NCBI GenBank assembly: GCA_002238865.1
Contig: MPNE01000001.1
Span: 248,001-312,000, forward strand
Reading direction: 5' to 3'
Length of the DNA stretch: 64,000 nt
Origin: Gemmatimonadetes bacterium bin94
Lineage (GTDB): Bacteria; Gemmatimonadota; Gemmatimonadetes; Longimicrobiales; Gaopeijiaceae
The translations under genes were made by a program, and so were the position numbers. Shown here one piece after another: positions 25,088-34,460 of this stretch (positions are counted from its first letter, which is position 1; every line of letters begins with the position of its first letter). The notes beneath the pieces are model-generated. The model was not told where the DNA came from. It did not search any database and saw nothing but the letters and a program-made list of their open reading frames with translations.

Positions 25088-27951
25088 TGCGGGTGAGTGA
25101 ACTGGCAGTCGATCTGAGGGTCAGCACCGATGTGCTCCTCGAGTTCCTCCGGGAATCGGGTGTGCGCGTCGGTCATCCCGAAGCTCCCATACGGGACGCG
25201 GACGTGGCCCGTATCCGCACACGCCTGGAGCGGGAGCGCAGGGCGGGTCACGGGACGGCCGCCGATGTGATGCTGGCTGCCGTCGAGTCGCGCAAGCCGG
25301 TCAGCCGCCGCCGCCGCGTGCGTCGCCGGACCGTTCGGCGCACGGCTCCCGGCGTCGAGGCGGCGGTGGTTGACGGTGAAGCCGGCGTGGCGGTCGATGG
25401 AAGCCCACAGGAGGCGGAGGCTGCGGCCGGATCGGCGGCGGATGGTTCTGCCGTCTCCACTGTGGCGGCCGAGGACGGCGCGCCGGTCGAGGGGGCGGCT
25501 CCCGGGCAGGTTGCGGCAGGTGTGGAAGTGGACGGGGCGTCCCGTACCGGACTCGCAACGGACGCCGAACCGGAGGCTGACACCGGTGATCCCGTCGAGA
25601 TGCGCGGAGCGGAAGATTCGGAGGCCGCCGGGAAGCCGCAGGACGCCGACGCGGACTCCGTCTCTGCGCCGGAGGTCGAAGCGGCGGAAGCAGCGAGCGA
25701 TTCGGGAGACATGACGGTTCTGCAGGACGCCGTTCAACCGGCGGTGCCCCGGGAATCGGACACGCCCGGGATCGCCGGGGAAGCTGCGACTCCCGAACTG
25801 GCTCCGGATGCAGCCAGGGGTCGGCCGCTCAAGTCGGCCCGTGAGGGAACGAAGCCGCCTCCGGTCACGGATGGAGCTCCTCGGGGCGCCGCTGGGGGCA
25901 GAGCCAAGCCGGAACCGGCGGCGAGCGCCGGCCCGGGCGGCCGGGTGCGTATCCAGGCCGAGGGCTACACGTCCGACGGGCGCAGGAAACGGGCCAGAAA
26001 GAAGGGGGGCCGCCGCCGCGGTGCGGACCACGACAAGGCGAAGCAGAACATCCAGCGTGTGATGGCCGAGATCAAGGGCGGCCGCAAGAAGCGCCGGAAG
26101 GGCAAGGGCATGGTCAGCGCCGCCAAGGAGGAGCGGGTGGCGGCCGAGGAACGGGCTGCCGAGGCGAGTGCGGCCGAGGCCCGGACGGTTCGGGTCAACG
26201 AGTACCTCACCGTCGCCGAACTGGCCGAGCTCATCGACGTCTCCGCGACCGAGATCATCGGTTCGGCTTTCCGGAACATGGGCCTGATGGTGACCATCAA
26301 CCAGCGCCTCGATTTCGACCAGATCGAGCTGCTGATCGAGGGATTCGGCTTCACCGCGGTCCGGGAGACCGACTACCTTCCGCCCGACGAGGACGTCGTT
26401 GAAGACGATCCCGCAGACCTGCGCCCGCGGCCGCCCGTCGTGACCGTCATGGGACATGTCGACCACGGCAAGACGAGGCTCCTCGACTGGGTCAGACGCA
26501 CCAATGTCGTGGCTGGCGAGGCCGGGGGCATCACCCAGCACATCGGCGCGTATCATGTCGTGCTGGACGACGGCCGTTCGATTTCGTTCCTGGACACACC
26601 CGGGCACGCCGCGTTCACGGCAATGCGCGCGCGCGGCGCGGACGTGACGGACCTGGTCGTGCTGGTCGTGGCGGCGGACGATGCCGTCATGCCGCAGACC
26701 ATCGAGGCGATCAGCCACGCGAAGACTGCCGGGGTTCCGATGATTGTTGCCGTCAACAAGATCGACCTGCCCGCTGCCGATGCGGACAAGGTCAAACGGG
26801 ATCTCCTGCAGCACGGCGTGACCGTGGAGGATTTCGGCGGTGAGACCCTGGTGGCGGAGGTTTCCGCGAAGACCGGGGCGGGCATGGACGACTTGCTGGA
26901 CAAGGTCCTCCTGCAGGCCGAGATCCTCGAACTTCAGGCGAACCCCTCGCGCGAGGCCGTGGGTGCGGTGGTGGAGGCGGAGCTGGACATCGGAAAGGGG
27001 CCGGTTGCCACCATCCTCGTGCAGCACGGGACACTCAGGGTTGGGGACAACTTCGTGGTTGGCCTGCACGATGGTCGTGTCCGCGCGCTTTTCGATGAGC
27101 GGGGGCAGCGCGTGGACGCAATAGGGCCGGGAATCCCCGTCCAGATCGTTGGTGTGGCGGGCGTTCCGCAGGCAGGCGATGTCTTCCAGGTGATGGACGC
27201 GGTAAAGGCGGCTTCCACCGCTTCCAACCGCCAGCGCCTTGATCGGGAGAAGCAGCTCCGGATCAAGGAGCGAGGGATCAAGCTCGGAGACTTTACGCAG
27301 TTGCTGGCCGCGGGAGATGTGGGCACGCTGCGCCTGTTGGTCAAGGGCGATGTGGACGGCTCCGTGCAAGCCCTCTGTGACTCCCTCGAGCAGCTCTCGA
27401 CCGCGGAAGCGCAGGTGGAGATCATTCACCGCGGTGTGGGCGCTGTCAACGAGTCCGACGTGATGCTTGCCCTGACCGCGGGAGCGGTGGTGATCGGCTT
27501 CCGGGTCCGTCCGGACGCGGGAGCACGCCAGGCCTCGGCTCGCGAGGCCGTCGACATCCAGGTCTACGATGTCATCTATGAGGCTGTGGACGATGTGAGA
27601 GCGGCGCTGGAGGGGTTGCTCGCTCCGGAGCGCCGGGAGAGTGTGCTGGGCTCCGCCGAGGCGCGCGTGATCTTCAAGATCCGCGGCGTCGGGACCATTG
27701 CCGGAAGCTACGTGATGGACGGCACGATCCAGCGGGGGGCCAAGGCGCGTGTGATTCGCGACGGCGTCGTAACCTACGATAGCGAGATCGGATCGCTCAG
27801 GCGCTTCAAGGAAGACGCCAGGGAAGTCAAGGAAGGGTTCGAATGCGGGATCGGCATTGCCAACTTCAACGACCTCAAGGTGGGCGATGTCGTCGAGACC
27901 TATCGGGTCCAGGAGTTCGCGCGCACCCTGGCCGGTGGCGAGCGGGGCTGA
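25087..27951 (+). CDS. infB: Translation initiation factor IF-2
   Basis: A 954-residue GTPase that delivers initiator tRNA to the small subunit. It has an N-terminal IF2_N-like motif ([20 protein letters not shown]), then a ~280-residue Ala/Glu/Asp/Val-rich linker of low complexity and a basic segment. A second IF2_N-like module begins [16 protein letters not shown]. The G domain follows ([32 protein letters not shown]), then domains II-IV. The start at 25087 is coupled to the nusA stop; the same frame is open further upstream without homology. Confidence 0.96.
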   Translation: MRVSELAVDLRVSTDVLLEFLRESGVRVGHPEAPIRDADVARIRTRLERERRAGHGTAADVMLAAVESRKPVSRRRRVRRRTVRRTAPGVEAAVVDGEAGVAVDGSPQEAEAAAGSAADGSAVSTVAAEDGAPVEGAAPGQVAAGVEVDGASRTGLATDAEPEADTGDPVEMRGAEDSEAAGKPQDADADSVSAPEVEAAEAASDSGDMTVLQDAVQPAVPRESDTPGIAGEAATPELAPDAARGRPLKSAREGTKPPPVTDGAPRGAAGGRAKPEPAASAGPGGRVRIQAEGYTSDGRRKRARKKGGRRRGADHDKAKQNIQRVMAEIKGGRKKRRKGKGMVSAAKEERVAAEERAAEASAAEARTVRVNEYLTVAELAELIDVSATEIIGSAFRNMGLMVTINQRLDFDQIELLIEGFGFTAVRETDYLPPDEDVVEDDPADLRPRPPVVTVMGHVDHGKTRLLDWVRRTNVVAGEAGGITQHIGAYHVVLDDGRSISFLDTPGHAAFTAMRARGADVTDLVVLVVAADDAVMPQTIEAISHAKTAGVPMIVAVNKIDLPAADADKVKRDLLQHGVTVEDFGGETLVAEVSAKTGAGMDDLLDKVLLQAEILELQANPSREAVGAVVEAELDIGKGPVATILVQHGTLRVGDNFVVGLHDGRVRALFDERGQRVDAIGPGIPVQIVGVAGVPQAGDVFQVMDAVKAASTASNRQRLDREKQLRIKERGIKLGDFTQLLAAGDVGTLRLLVKGDVDGSVQALCDSLEQLSTAEAQVEIIHRGVGAVNESDVMLALTAGAVVIGFRVRPDAGARQASAREAVDIQVYDVIYEAVDDVRAALEGLLAPERRESVLGSAEARVIFKIRGVGTIAGSYVMDGTIQRGAKARVIRDGVVTYDSEIGSLRRFKEDAREVKEGFECGIGIANFNDLKVGDVVETYRVQEFARTLAGGERG

Positions 27952-27988
27952 GGCCATCCACGGCGGACTTGGCGCTGCTGACCCCGCC

Positions 27989-28267
27989 ATGGTCGTTACC
28001 GTCTCGACGTGGGAGTTGGCGATTCCCGGTTCGGGTTCTCTCAAGGAGAAGCGGGCCGTGCTTCGGTCGCTGAAGGACCGTCTTGCCAGGATGAACGTCT
28101 CGGTGGTGGAATCCGGACTCCAGGATGTGCGCAACCGGGCTCGGGTATCGGTGGCGTTTCTGGCCGCTCACCCGGCCCAGGCCGACTCGATCCTGGAATC
28201 GGTGGATCGCCGGATCGAAGGGGCGCGCGGAGCTGTCGTGGTCGCGAACTCGATGGAGCGGTACTGA
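27989..28267 (+). CDS. DUF503 family protein (YlxP-like)
   Basis: A 92-residue DUF503 protein (VVTVSTWELAIPGSGSLKEK, then KRAVLRSLKDRLARMNVSVVE). YlxP-like proteins sit between infB and rbfA in many bacteria and are suspected to help small-subunit assembly; the role is unsettled. The ATG at 27989 gives the normal size (~92-95). Its stop overlaps the rbfA ATG. Confidence 0.9.
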   Translation: MVVTVSTWELAIPGSGSLKEKRAVLRSLKDRLARMNVSVVESGLQDVRNRARVSVAFLAAHPAQADSILESVDRRIEGARGAVVVANSMERY

Positions 28268-28695
28268 TGCCGGGGCGACGACTTTCCCGTCTGGGCGAAC
28301 AGTTTCGCCGTGAGCTCTCGCTCAAGATCCGCTACTCGGTACGCGACCCGGATGTGGGGCCGGTGACGATCACGGGCGTGGACGTGACCGAGGATCTGTG
28401 GCTTGCCAGGGTCTTCGTGCAGCTGCAGGGATCTTCGGATGAGCAGGAGAAGACCCTGTCGGCGCTGGGCCGCGCCGCTCCCTACCTGCGGTCGGTGCTG
28501 GGCCGCGAACTGAGGATACGCCGCATGCCGGAACTGCGCTTCCAGCGCGACGATTCCATTGAGGCCGGTCAGCGCATCGAGGCCATTTTGCAGGATGTCC
28601 TGCCCCCTCCGCAGGGGGTGGGGGAGGACGCGCCGGACGACGCCACGGCACGCCCCGGCGCTGCCGATCCGGAACCGGGAACGGACGAACCTTGA
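28267..28695 (+). CDS. rbfA: Ribosome-binding factor A
   Basis: A 142-residue cold-adaptation and 16S maturation factor. The KH-like core includes ELSLKIRYSVRDPDVG, VTITGVDVTEDLWLARVFV and RMPELRFQRDDSIEAGQRIEAIL. A ~25-residue acidic tail follows. The start overlaps the ylxP-like stop. Its stop overlaps the truB TTG. Confidence 0.93.
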   Translation: MPGRRLSRLGEQFRRELSLKIRYSVRDPDVGPVTITGVDVTEDLWLARVFVQLQGSSDEQEKTLSALGRAAPYLRSVLGRELRIRRMPELRFQRDDSIEAGQRIEAILQDVLPPPQGVGEDAPDDATARPGAADPEPGTDEP

Positions 28696-29579
28696 GCGAG
28701 CATGTTCCCGCAATGGGGGTTCTTCTGGTGGACAAGCCGCCCGGACGCACGTCTCACGATGTGGTCGCGGTGGCGCGGCGCGCCCTCGGAGTGAAGAAGG
28801 CGGGTCACGCCGGAACGCTCGATCCTTTCGCCACGGGCCTGCTCGTCCTGGCAACGGGAAGGGCGACGCGTCTGCTCGAATACCTGGCAGGCCTGGACAA
28901 GGAGTACGAGGCGACCGCCCGCCTGGGGGTTGCCACGGACTCACACGATCCGGAGGGGGCTCGTACCGCCGAGGACGACCACTGGACCGGTATTGCCGCG
29001 GCCCGGATCCGGGAGGTGGCCGCCGGCATGGTCGGGTCCCTGCAGCAGACGCCCCCCGTGTTCTCCGCCGTCAAGGTCGGAGGTGTCCCGGCTCACCGCC
29101 GTGCACGACGCGGAGAGAGGGTCACGCTCGCACCCCGCGAGGTGACCGTCCTGGCCCTGAGCATTCTGGACGTCGATCTTCCCGACGTGCGCTTTGCGGT
29201 CACGTGCTCGAGTGGCACGTACATTCGCAGCCTCGCCGTGGAACTCGGCGAGCGGTTGGGCACCGCCTGCCATCTGACGGCCCTGCGACGCACGCGGGTC
29301 GGCGCCTTTCATGTCCGGGACGCTGCGCCGCTCAAGTCGATCGAGGCGGCCCGGCCGCCCTCCGGCGCCTGGCTCGGGCCGGTGTCCGCTCTGTCGCACC
29401 TGCCGCACGTCGTGGTCGGTGCGCGCGAGGCCGGACTGTTGGCCTCGGGGCGAAGGGTGCACGCCGATGTCCCTGACGCCGATCCGGCCGTGTTTGCCCT
29501 GCCGGGGGATCGGCTGGTGGCCATCGGCGCTGTGCGCAACGGAATGCTGGCGCCGCGGAAAGTGTTCCGACGGGCATGA
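28692..29579 (+). CDS. truB: tRNA pseudouridine(55) synthase
   Basis: A 295-residue enzyme making pseudouridine 55 in the T-loop of tRNAs. The motif GHAGTLDPFATGLLVLATG carries the catalytic Asp44. LLVDKPPGRTSHDVV is near the N-terminus and a C-terminal PUA-like region follows. The TTG at 28692 overlaps the rbfA stop; ATG 28713 is an alternative start seven codons later. Confidence 0.95.
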   Translation: MSEHVPAMGVLLVDKPPGRTSHDVVAVARRALGVKKAGHAGTLDPFATGLLVLATGRATRLLEYLAGLDKEYEATARLGVATDSHDPEGARTAEDDHWTGIAAARIREVAAGMVGSLQQTPPVFSAVKVGGVPAHRRARRGERVTLAPREVTVLALSILDVDLPDVRFAVTCSSGTYIRSLAVELGERLGTACHLTALRRTRVGAFHVRDAAPLKSIEAARPPSGAWLGPVSALSHLPHVVVGAREAGLLASGRRVHADVPDADPAVFALPGDRLVAIGAVRNGMLAPRKVFRRA

Positions 29580-29589
29580 GGGCACGGAC

Positions 29590-30594
29590 ATGACCCTCTT
29601 CCGGCACGGAGTGGCCGGTCTTCCGCGCGACGAACGTCCGGTCGTCGTTACGGTGGGTACCTTCGACGGCGTCCACAGGGGACACTGGAGCGTTCTCGAG
29701 GAGATCGGTGCCCGCGCCGCGGCCCGTGGCGGCAAGAGTGTGCTCGTCACCTTTGACCCCCACCCCTTGCGAATCGTCCGTCCGGACGCGGCTCCGAAGC
29801 TGCTTACGACTCTGGACGAACGGAAGGAGGTTCTCTCGGGGAGCCGCCTCGACTACGTGGTCTTCCTGCCCTTCACGCAAGAGTTGCGCGAGTACTCTCC
29901 ACAACGCTTCGTCACGGAGATCCTCATTGGTGGCTTGGGGATGAGCGAGCTGGTCATCGGCTACGACCATGGCTTTGGAAAAGGTCGTTCGGGCGACGTA
30001 AACACACTTCGGGCGATAGCGGCCGAGCACGGTTTTGCCGTGGATGTGGTGGGCGCGGTGCATGCCGGAGCTGCCGCGATCTCGTCATCGTCGATCCGCA
30101 GGGCGCTGTTGGAGGGACGGTTGGCGGATGCGAACCGTGGGCTGGGGCGGCCGTACTCGCTGTCGGGAGAGGTCGTCCGCGGAGACGGCCGGGGACGGGG
30201 AATCGGATTCCCCACCGCCAACGTCCGGGTTTCCGGGGAAGACAAGCTCATCCCCGCGGCGGGCATCTATGCATGTCACGTACAGGTGCCGGCAGGCCGG
30301 TTCATGGGGGCACTGCACATCGGTCCTCGGCCCACCTTCCCCGGAGCCGGCGACACGGTGGAGGTCTTCCTGCTCGACTTTGAGGGTGAACTGTACGGTG
30401 GTGACATCCGCCTGCAACTCGTCGAAAGGCTGCGGCCCGTCGTCGCCTTCGACTCGGCTGCCGCACTTGTGGAACGGATGCGTGCGGACGTCGCGGAAAC
30501 CCGGGCACTGCTCGGCGGCCCGCCGGATTCATCCCCGGGCCGCGCAAGCAGTCCGGTTGACATCGCACTTGATTCCCGAGACACTCCCGGGTAG
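29590..30594 (+). CDS. ribF: Bifunctional riboflavin kinase/FAD synthetase
   Basis: A 334-residue protein converting riboflavin to FMN and FAD. The N-terminal adenylyltransferase domain begins VTVGTFDGVHRGHWSVL with VTFDPHPLRI. The C-terminal kinase domain has GRGIGFPTANV and the downstream GPRPTF. The start is at ATG 29590. It lies between truB and rpsO as in many bacteria. Confidence 0.95.
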   Translation: MTLFRHGVAGLPRDERPVVVTVGTFDGVHRGHWSVLEEIGARAAARGGKSVLVTFDPHPLRIVRPDAAPKLLTTLDERKEVLSGSRLDYVVFLPFTQELREYSPQRFVTEILIGGLGMSELVIGYDHGFGKGRSGDVNTLRAIAAEHGFAVDVVGAVHAGAAAISSSSIRRALLEGRLADANRGLGRPYSLSGEVVRGDGRGRGIGFPTANVRVSGEDKLIPAAGIYACHVQVPAGRFMGALHIGPRPTFPGAGDTVEVFLLDFEGELYGGDIRLQLVERLRPVVAFDSAAALVERMRADVAETRALLGGPPDSSPGRASSPVDIALDSRDTPG

Positions 30595-30626
30595 CTTTAA
30601 AGGCTATCCGCCTGACGGTTGCGCCG

Positions 30627-30632
30627 TACAAT
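30627..30632 (+). promoter_or_regulatory. Possible -10 element before rpsO
   Basis: TACAAT lies 34 bases upstream of the rpsO start, after ribF. No matching -35 was found at 15-19 bases upstream, so activity as an internal promoter is uncertain. Confidence 0.25.
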
Positions 30633-30666
30633 GACCCAACCACGTTTGGGGGAACACGGAAACAGA

Positions 30667-30927
30667 ATGGGTATCGACAAACAAGAAATCATCAACAAAC
30701 ACCAGCCCCACGAGAACGGCGCCGGCGCCACGCAGGTGCAGGTTGCCCTGCTCACCGCGAGAATCGACCACCTGCGGAGCCACTTCGACGTCCATAGGCA
30801 CGATCATCACAGTCGCCGCGGTCTTCTCAAGATGGTGGGTCGGCGGCGGAGGCTTCTGGAGTATCTGAAACGTACGGACGTGGACGGATACCGGGCACTG
30901 ATCAAAGACCTCGGGCTGCGCCATTGA
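30667..30927 (+). CDS. rpsO: 30S ribosomal protein S15
   Basis: An 86-residue S15 (family 88-89). It shows [21 protein letters not shown] and [23 protein letters not shown], the 16S rRNA binding surface. The start at 30667 fits family length. It forms the conserved rpsO-pnp pair. GGGGGA upstream is a somewhat distant Shine-Dalgarno. Confidence 0.95.
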   Translation: MGIDKQEIINKHQPHENGAGATQVQVALLTARIDHLRSHFDVHRHDHHSRRGLLKMVGRRRRLLEYLKRTDVDGYRALIKDLGLRH

Positions 30928-30930
30928 CGG

Positions 30931-30980
30931 CGACAGCGAATATCGGTTCAGCCGCTTCGAGGCTGAACCACGGGCTGTCG
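30931..30980 (+). promoter_or_regulatory. Two-tier stem-loop between rpsO and pnp
   Basis: The outer stem CGACAGC (30931-30937) pairs with GCTGTCG (30974-30980). Nested inside, GGTTCAGCC (30945-30953) pairs perfectly with GGCTGAACC (30961-30969) around a 7-base loop. No T-run follows, so it is not an intrinsic terminator. In E. coli the pnp leader has a double-stranded RNase III site used for PNPase autoregulation; the same position and form here suggest a similar processing site. Confidence 0.7.
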
Positions 30981-31050
30981 GCGGCCGCACTTTCGCGTCG
31001 TCACCGCCCACCCCCGCCGCGGGATTCCAGCGGCAACCCCGGATGAGAAA

Positions 31051-33180
31051 ATGATAGACAGAATCGAACGTCAGTTTGCCGGCAGGCGGCTGGTGCTCGA
31101 GGTGGGCCGGATGGCCCGCCTCGCACACGGCTCCTGCCTCGTGCAATTCGGCGAAACCGTAGTACTTGTGACCGCGACGGTCCAGAACAGGCCAACCCAT
31201 CTCCCCTTCTTTCCGCTGACCGTGGAATACCGGGAGAAGGCCTATGCAGCCGGTAAGATCCCGGGCGGTTTCTTCAAGCGTGAAGGCGCGCCCCAGGAGA
31301 AGGAGGTCCTGTCGTCCAGATTGACCGACCGGACCCTCCGGCCACTCTTTCCCGATGGGTTCTACAACGAAACCCAGATCCACGCACAGGTCCTGAGCGC
31401 CGATCAGGAAAACGATGCCGACGTGCTCACCCTGATCGGAGCTTCGGTCGCTCTCAACACGTCGGTCATCCCCTTCCACACCTCGGTGGCGTCCGTGCGC
31501 ATCGGACGGATTCAGGGGAATTGGGTGGTGAACCCGACCTTCCGGCAGCTTGAGTACGCCGACGTGGATGTCGTCGTGGCGGGGTCGGCCGACGCCATCG
31601 TGATGGTGGAAGGCGGCGCGATTCAGGTGCCCGAGAGCGAAGTCCTGGAGGGGCTCAAGGTGGCTCACGAGGCAATCAGGGAGCTGATCGAGATCCAGGA
31701 AGTGCTGATTGCCCCGCGCCGCGTGCCCGAGATGTCCTGGGAGGCGAAGCAGGTCGCGCCCGAGATTCGCAGCCGCGTGGAAGCTGCGGTGGGGGGGCGG
31801 GTGGACGAGGCCGTGCGGATCGCGGCCAAGCAGGACCGAACTTCGGCGCTTGCCGATATCGCCAGTGACGTCGTTGCCGAGCTCGCCGCGGAGGATTCCG
31901 GGGACGAGGCTGGCGAGAACGATGTCCGGGATGTCGTCCGGTCGCTGGAAAAAAAGAGCGTGCGGGCCAGGATCCTCAACGAAGGAGTGAGGGCCGACGG
32001 GCGCGGCTACGACGATGTCCGTGCGATCGACTGCGAGGCCGGCGTGCTACCCCGGACGCATGGCTCCGCCCTCTTCACCCGGGGCGAGACCCAGTCCCTC
32101 GGCGTGGTGACCCTGGGCACGTCCCGGGACGAGCAGCGCATCGACTCGATCGACAGCGCGGAGCAGATTACCAGGTCGTTCATGTTGCACTACAACTTCC
32201 CGCCCTTTTCGGTGGGCGAGGCGCGACCCATCCGTTCCACCTCACGGCGCGAGAAGGGCCACGGTGCCCTTGCGGCGCGGGCCATTCAGCCCCTGTTGCC
32301 CGACTACGACGAGTTTCCGTACACGATCCGGATCGTCTCGGACATCCTGGAGTCGAACGGATCGTCATCGATGGCATCCGTGTGTTCGGCGTCCCTCTCG
32401 CTGATGGACGCCGGCGTCCCCGTTCAGGCCGCGTGTGCCGGAGTGGCGATGGGTCTGGTGGTGGAGGGTGACCAGGTTGCGATCCTGACCGACATCCTGG
32501 GGATGGAGGATGCCCTCGGGGACATGGACTTCAAGGTCGCGGGCACGCGCAAGGGCGTCACATCGATCCAGATGGACATCAAGATCGACGGGCTCACCTT
32601 CGAGTTGCTGGAGGAAGCGCTGGAGCGGGCCCGGAAGGGCCGGATGCACATCCTCGACCGGATGGACGCGGTAATGCCCGCGCCGCGCTCGGACCTTTCC
32701 GAGTGGGCTCCGCGCATCGAGTCGATCAGGATCAACCCGGAGAAGATCGGCGAGATCATCGGGCCCAAGGGCAAGACGATCCGGGCCATCCAGGACGAGT
32801 CGGGCGCGACCATCGAGGTCGACGACGACGGTATCGTCAAGATCGCGGCCGTCTCCGGCGAAGCCTCGGCGAGGGCGCGCGAGATGATCGAAGCGATCGT
32901 CCAGGAGCCCGAGGTCGGGAAGATCTACGAGGGACCGGTGAAGAACACCACGACATTCGGGGCGTTCGTCGAAATCATGCCGGGAGTCGAGGGGCTCTGT
33001 CACATCTCCGAACTCGCCGACTTCCGCGTGGGCAAGACCGAAGACGTGGTCAATCGCGGAGACGTCATCCGGGTGAAGCTCCTGTCCATCGACGAACGGG
33101 GCCGTATGCGGCTGTCCAAAAAGGCGGCCGATGCGGAGGACGCTCCGGCTGCTGCCGAGAAGGCCGGCGCAGCGAGGTAG
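31051..33180 (+). CDS. pnp: Polyribonucleotide nucleotidyltransferase (PNPase)
   Basis: A 709-residue phosphorolytic 3'-5' exoribonuclease. It has two RNase PH-like halves (N-terminal LVLEVGRMARLAHGSCLVQF; second half TRGETQSLGVVTLGT and SRREKGHGALAARAI). A KH domain (IIGPKGKTIRAIQDESGA) and a C-terminal S1 domain (FGAFVEIMPGVEGLCHISEL) follow. The length is normal. The preceding stem-loop may mediate self-control. The start at 31051 follows GGATGAG. Confidence 0.97.
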   Translation: MIDRIERQFAGRRLVLEVGRMARLAHGSCLVQFGETVVLVTATVQNRPTHLPFFPLTVEYREKAYAAGKIPGGFFKREGAPQEKEVLSSRLTDRTLRPLFPDGFYNETQIHAQVLSADQENDADVLTLIGASVALNTSVIPFHTSVASVRIGRIQGNWVVNPTFRQLEYADVDVVVAGSADAIVMVEGGAIQVPESEVLEGLKVAHEAIRELIEIQEVLIAPRRVPEMSWEAKQVAPEIRSRVEAAVGGRVDEAVRIAAKQDRTSALADIASDVVAELAAEDSGDEAGENDVRDVVRSLEKKSVRARILNEGVRADGRGYDDVRAIDCEAGVLPRTHGSALFTRGETQSLGVVTLGTSRDEQRIDSIDSAEQITRSFMLHYNFPPFSVGEARPIRSTSRREKGHGALAARAIQPLLPDYDEFPYTIRIVSDILESNGSSSMASVCSASLSLMDAGVPVQAACAGVAMGLVVEGDQVAILTDILGMEDALGDMDFKVAGTRKGVTSIQMDIKIDGLTFELLEEALERARKGRMHILDRMDAVMPAPRSDLSEWAPRIESIRINPEKIGEIIGPKGKTIRAIQDESGATIEVDDDGIVKIAAVSGEASARAREMIEAIVQEPEVGKIYEGPVKNTTTFGAFVEIMPGVEGLCHISELADFRVGKTEDVVNRGDVIRVKLLSIDERGRMRLSKKAADAEDAPAAAEKAGAAR

Positions 33181-33205
33181 TGGCCTGCCGGACGTTCCCG
33201 CGGGG

Positions 33206-34447
33206 TTGAACTGTCGGGCCACCCGGCTCGGAAACGGCGTCCATGTCCTGAGCGAAACCGTTGCCGGTGCCCGTTCCGTCGCGGTAGGGGCGTGGGTCCG
33301 GCAGGGGGGCGCGCTGGAGCCGCCTGAATTCCTGGGTGCCAGCCATCTGCTGGAGCACATGGTCTTCCGCGGCACCGAGCGCCGCACCCGGCAGGAGATC
33401 GCGCTGTCGCTGGAGAGCCTGGGTGGATCGCTGAACGCGTACACATCGCGCGAGCACACCGGGTATGAGGCTCACGTGATGGCGCCCCACCTTCCCGTCG
33501 CTGTGGACGTGATCGCGGATCTGGTGCGAAGTCCCCTGCTGACCGAAGAGGATCTGGAGCGCGAGAAGGAGGTGGTGAGCGAGGAGATCGCGGCCGTCGA
33601 GGATACCCCCGACGACCTCGTCTTCGAGCTTCACGGCGAAGGGATGTGGCGGGGGCACCCCTACGGGAACTCGATTCTGGGAACGCGTGAGTCGGTTGCG
33701 TCCATTGCGCCCGAAGACCTGGCCGCGCTCCATCGGTGCAGCTACGTGGGCAGCAACCTCGTCGTGGCGGCGGCGGGCCTTGTGGACCACGACGCCTTCT
33801 GCAAACTCGCGGAGGAGTGTTTCGGGGGGATCGAACCGGGTGCGAGGGCGCCCGCCGTGCCCGCTCCGCCGGAGCCGCAGACCGGAACCGTGCGGGTCTC
33901 GCGAGACACGGCCCAGGTGCACATCGTCCTCGGCAGTGTCACGCCGGGCCACTCTCACGCTGACCGCTATGCCCTCGTCCTGCTGTCCACGGCCCTGGGC
34001 GGCGGCATGAGTTCGAGGCTGTTTCAGCGGGTGCGCGAGGAGTTGGCGCTGGCATACGCGGTCTACTCGTACCAGTCCTTCTACACCCGTGCCGGAGTGA
34101 GCGGCGTGTATGCCGGGACCCGTCCGGGCTGGGGTCGGGCGGCACTCGACGCGATTTCCGAGGTCTATCGCCGTGTCGCGGACGAGGGTCTGGCTGCCGA
34201 GGAACTCGAAAGGACCAGGGAACAGGTGAAGGGACAGATCATGCTCTCCCTCGAGTCGCCGGGAGCCCGGCTTCACCGGCTTGCCGGCTTCGCGCTCCAC
34301 GAAGAGCCATTCATACCCCTGGACGAGTTGCCGGCGCTGATCGACGGTGTGTCGATGTTTGATATTGTGAGGGTGGCCGGCGGAATCTTCGACCCGGATC
34401 ACCAGTACGCGCTTTGTCTGGGCCCGGCGGAAACCGGGAACCACTGA
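33206..34447 (+). CDS. M16 family zinc metallopeptidase
   Basis: A ~413-residue pitrilysin-type peptidase. The inverted zinc motif HLLEH is at ~47-51, with the distal acidic site in EKEVVSEEIAAVED. The C-terminal half has GGGMSSRLFQRVREELALAY. It follows pnp as in many bacteria (the PepR/YmxG position). TTG 33206 is chosen because LNCRATRLGNGVHV aligns with the usual family start. No ATG or GTG lies near, and the start is uncertain by ~25 codons. Confidence 0.85.
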   Translation: MNCRATRLGNGVHVLSETVAGARSVAVGAWVRQGGALEPPEFLGASHLLEHMVFRGTERRTRQEIALSLESLGGSLNAYTSREHTGYEAHVMAPHLPVAVDVIADLVRSPLLTEEDLEREKEVVSEEIAAVEDTPDDLVFELHGEGMWRGHPYGNSILGTRESVASIAPEDLAALHRCSYVGSNLVVAAAGLVDHDAFCKLAEECFGGIEPGARAPAVPAPPEPQTGTVRVSRDTAQVHIVLGSVTPGHSHADRYALVLLSTALGGGMSSRLFQRVREELALAYAVYSYQSFYTRAGVSGVYAGTRPGWGRAALDAISEVYRRVADEGLAAEELERTREQVKGQIMLSLESPGARLHRLAGFALHEEPFIPLDELPALIDGVSMFDIVRVAGGIFDPDHQYALCLGPAETGNH

Positions 34448-34460
34448 ACGGATTCGTCAA

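Noticed and set aside
24766-28134. Very long minus-strand open frame opposite nusA/infB
   Set aside because: It mirrors the infB and nusA coding frames. High-GC third positions suppress stops on the opposite strand, and no domain is recognisable.
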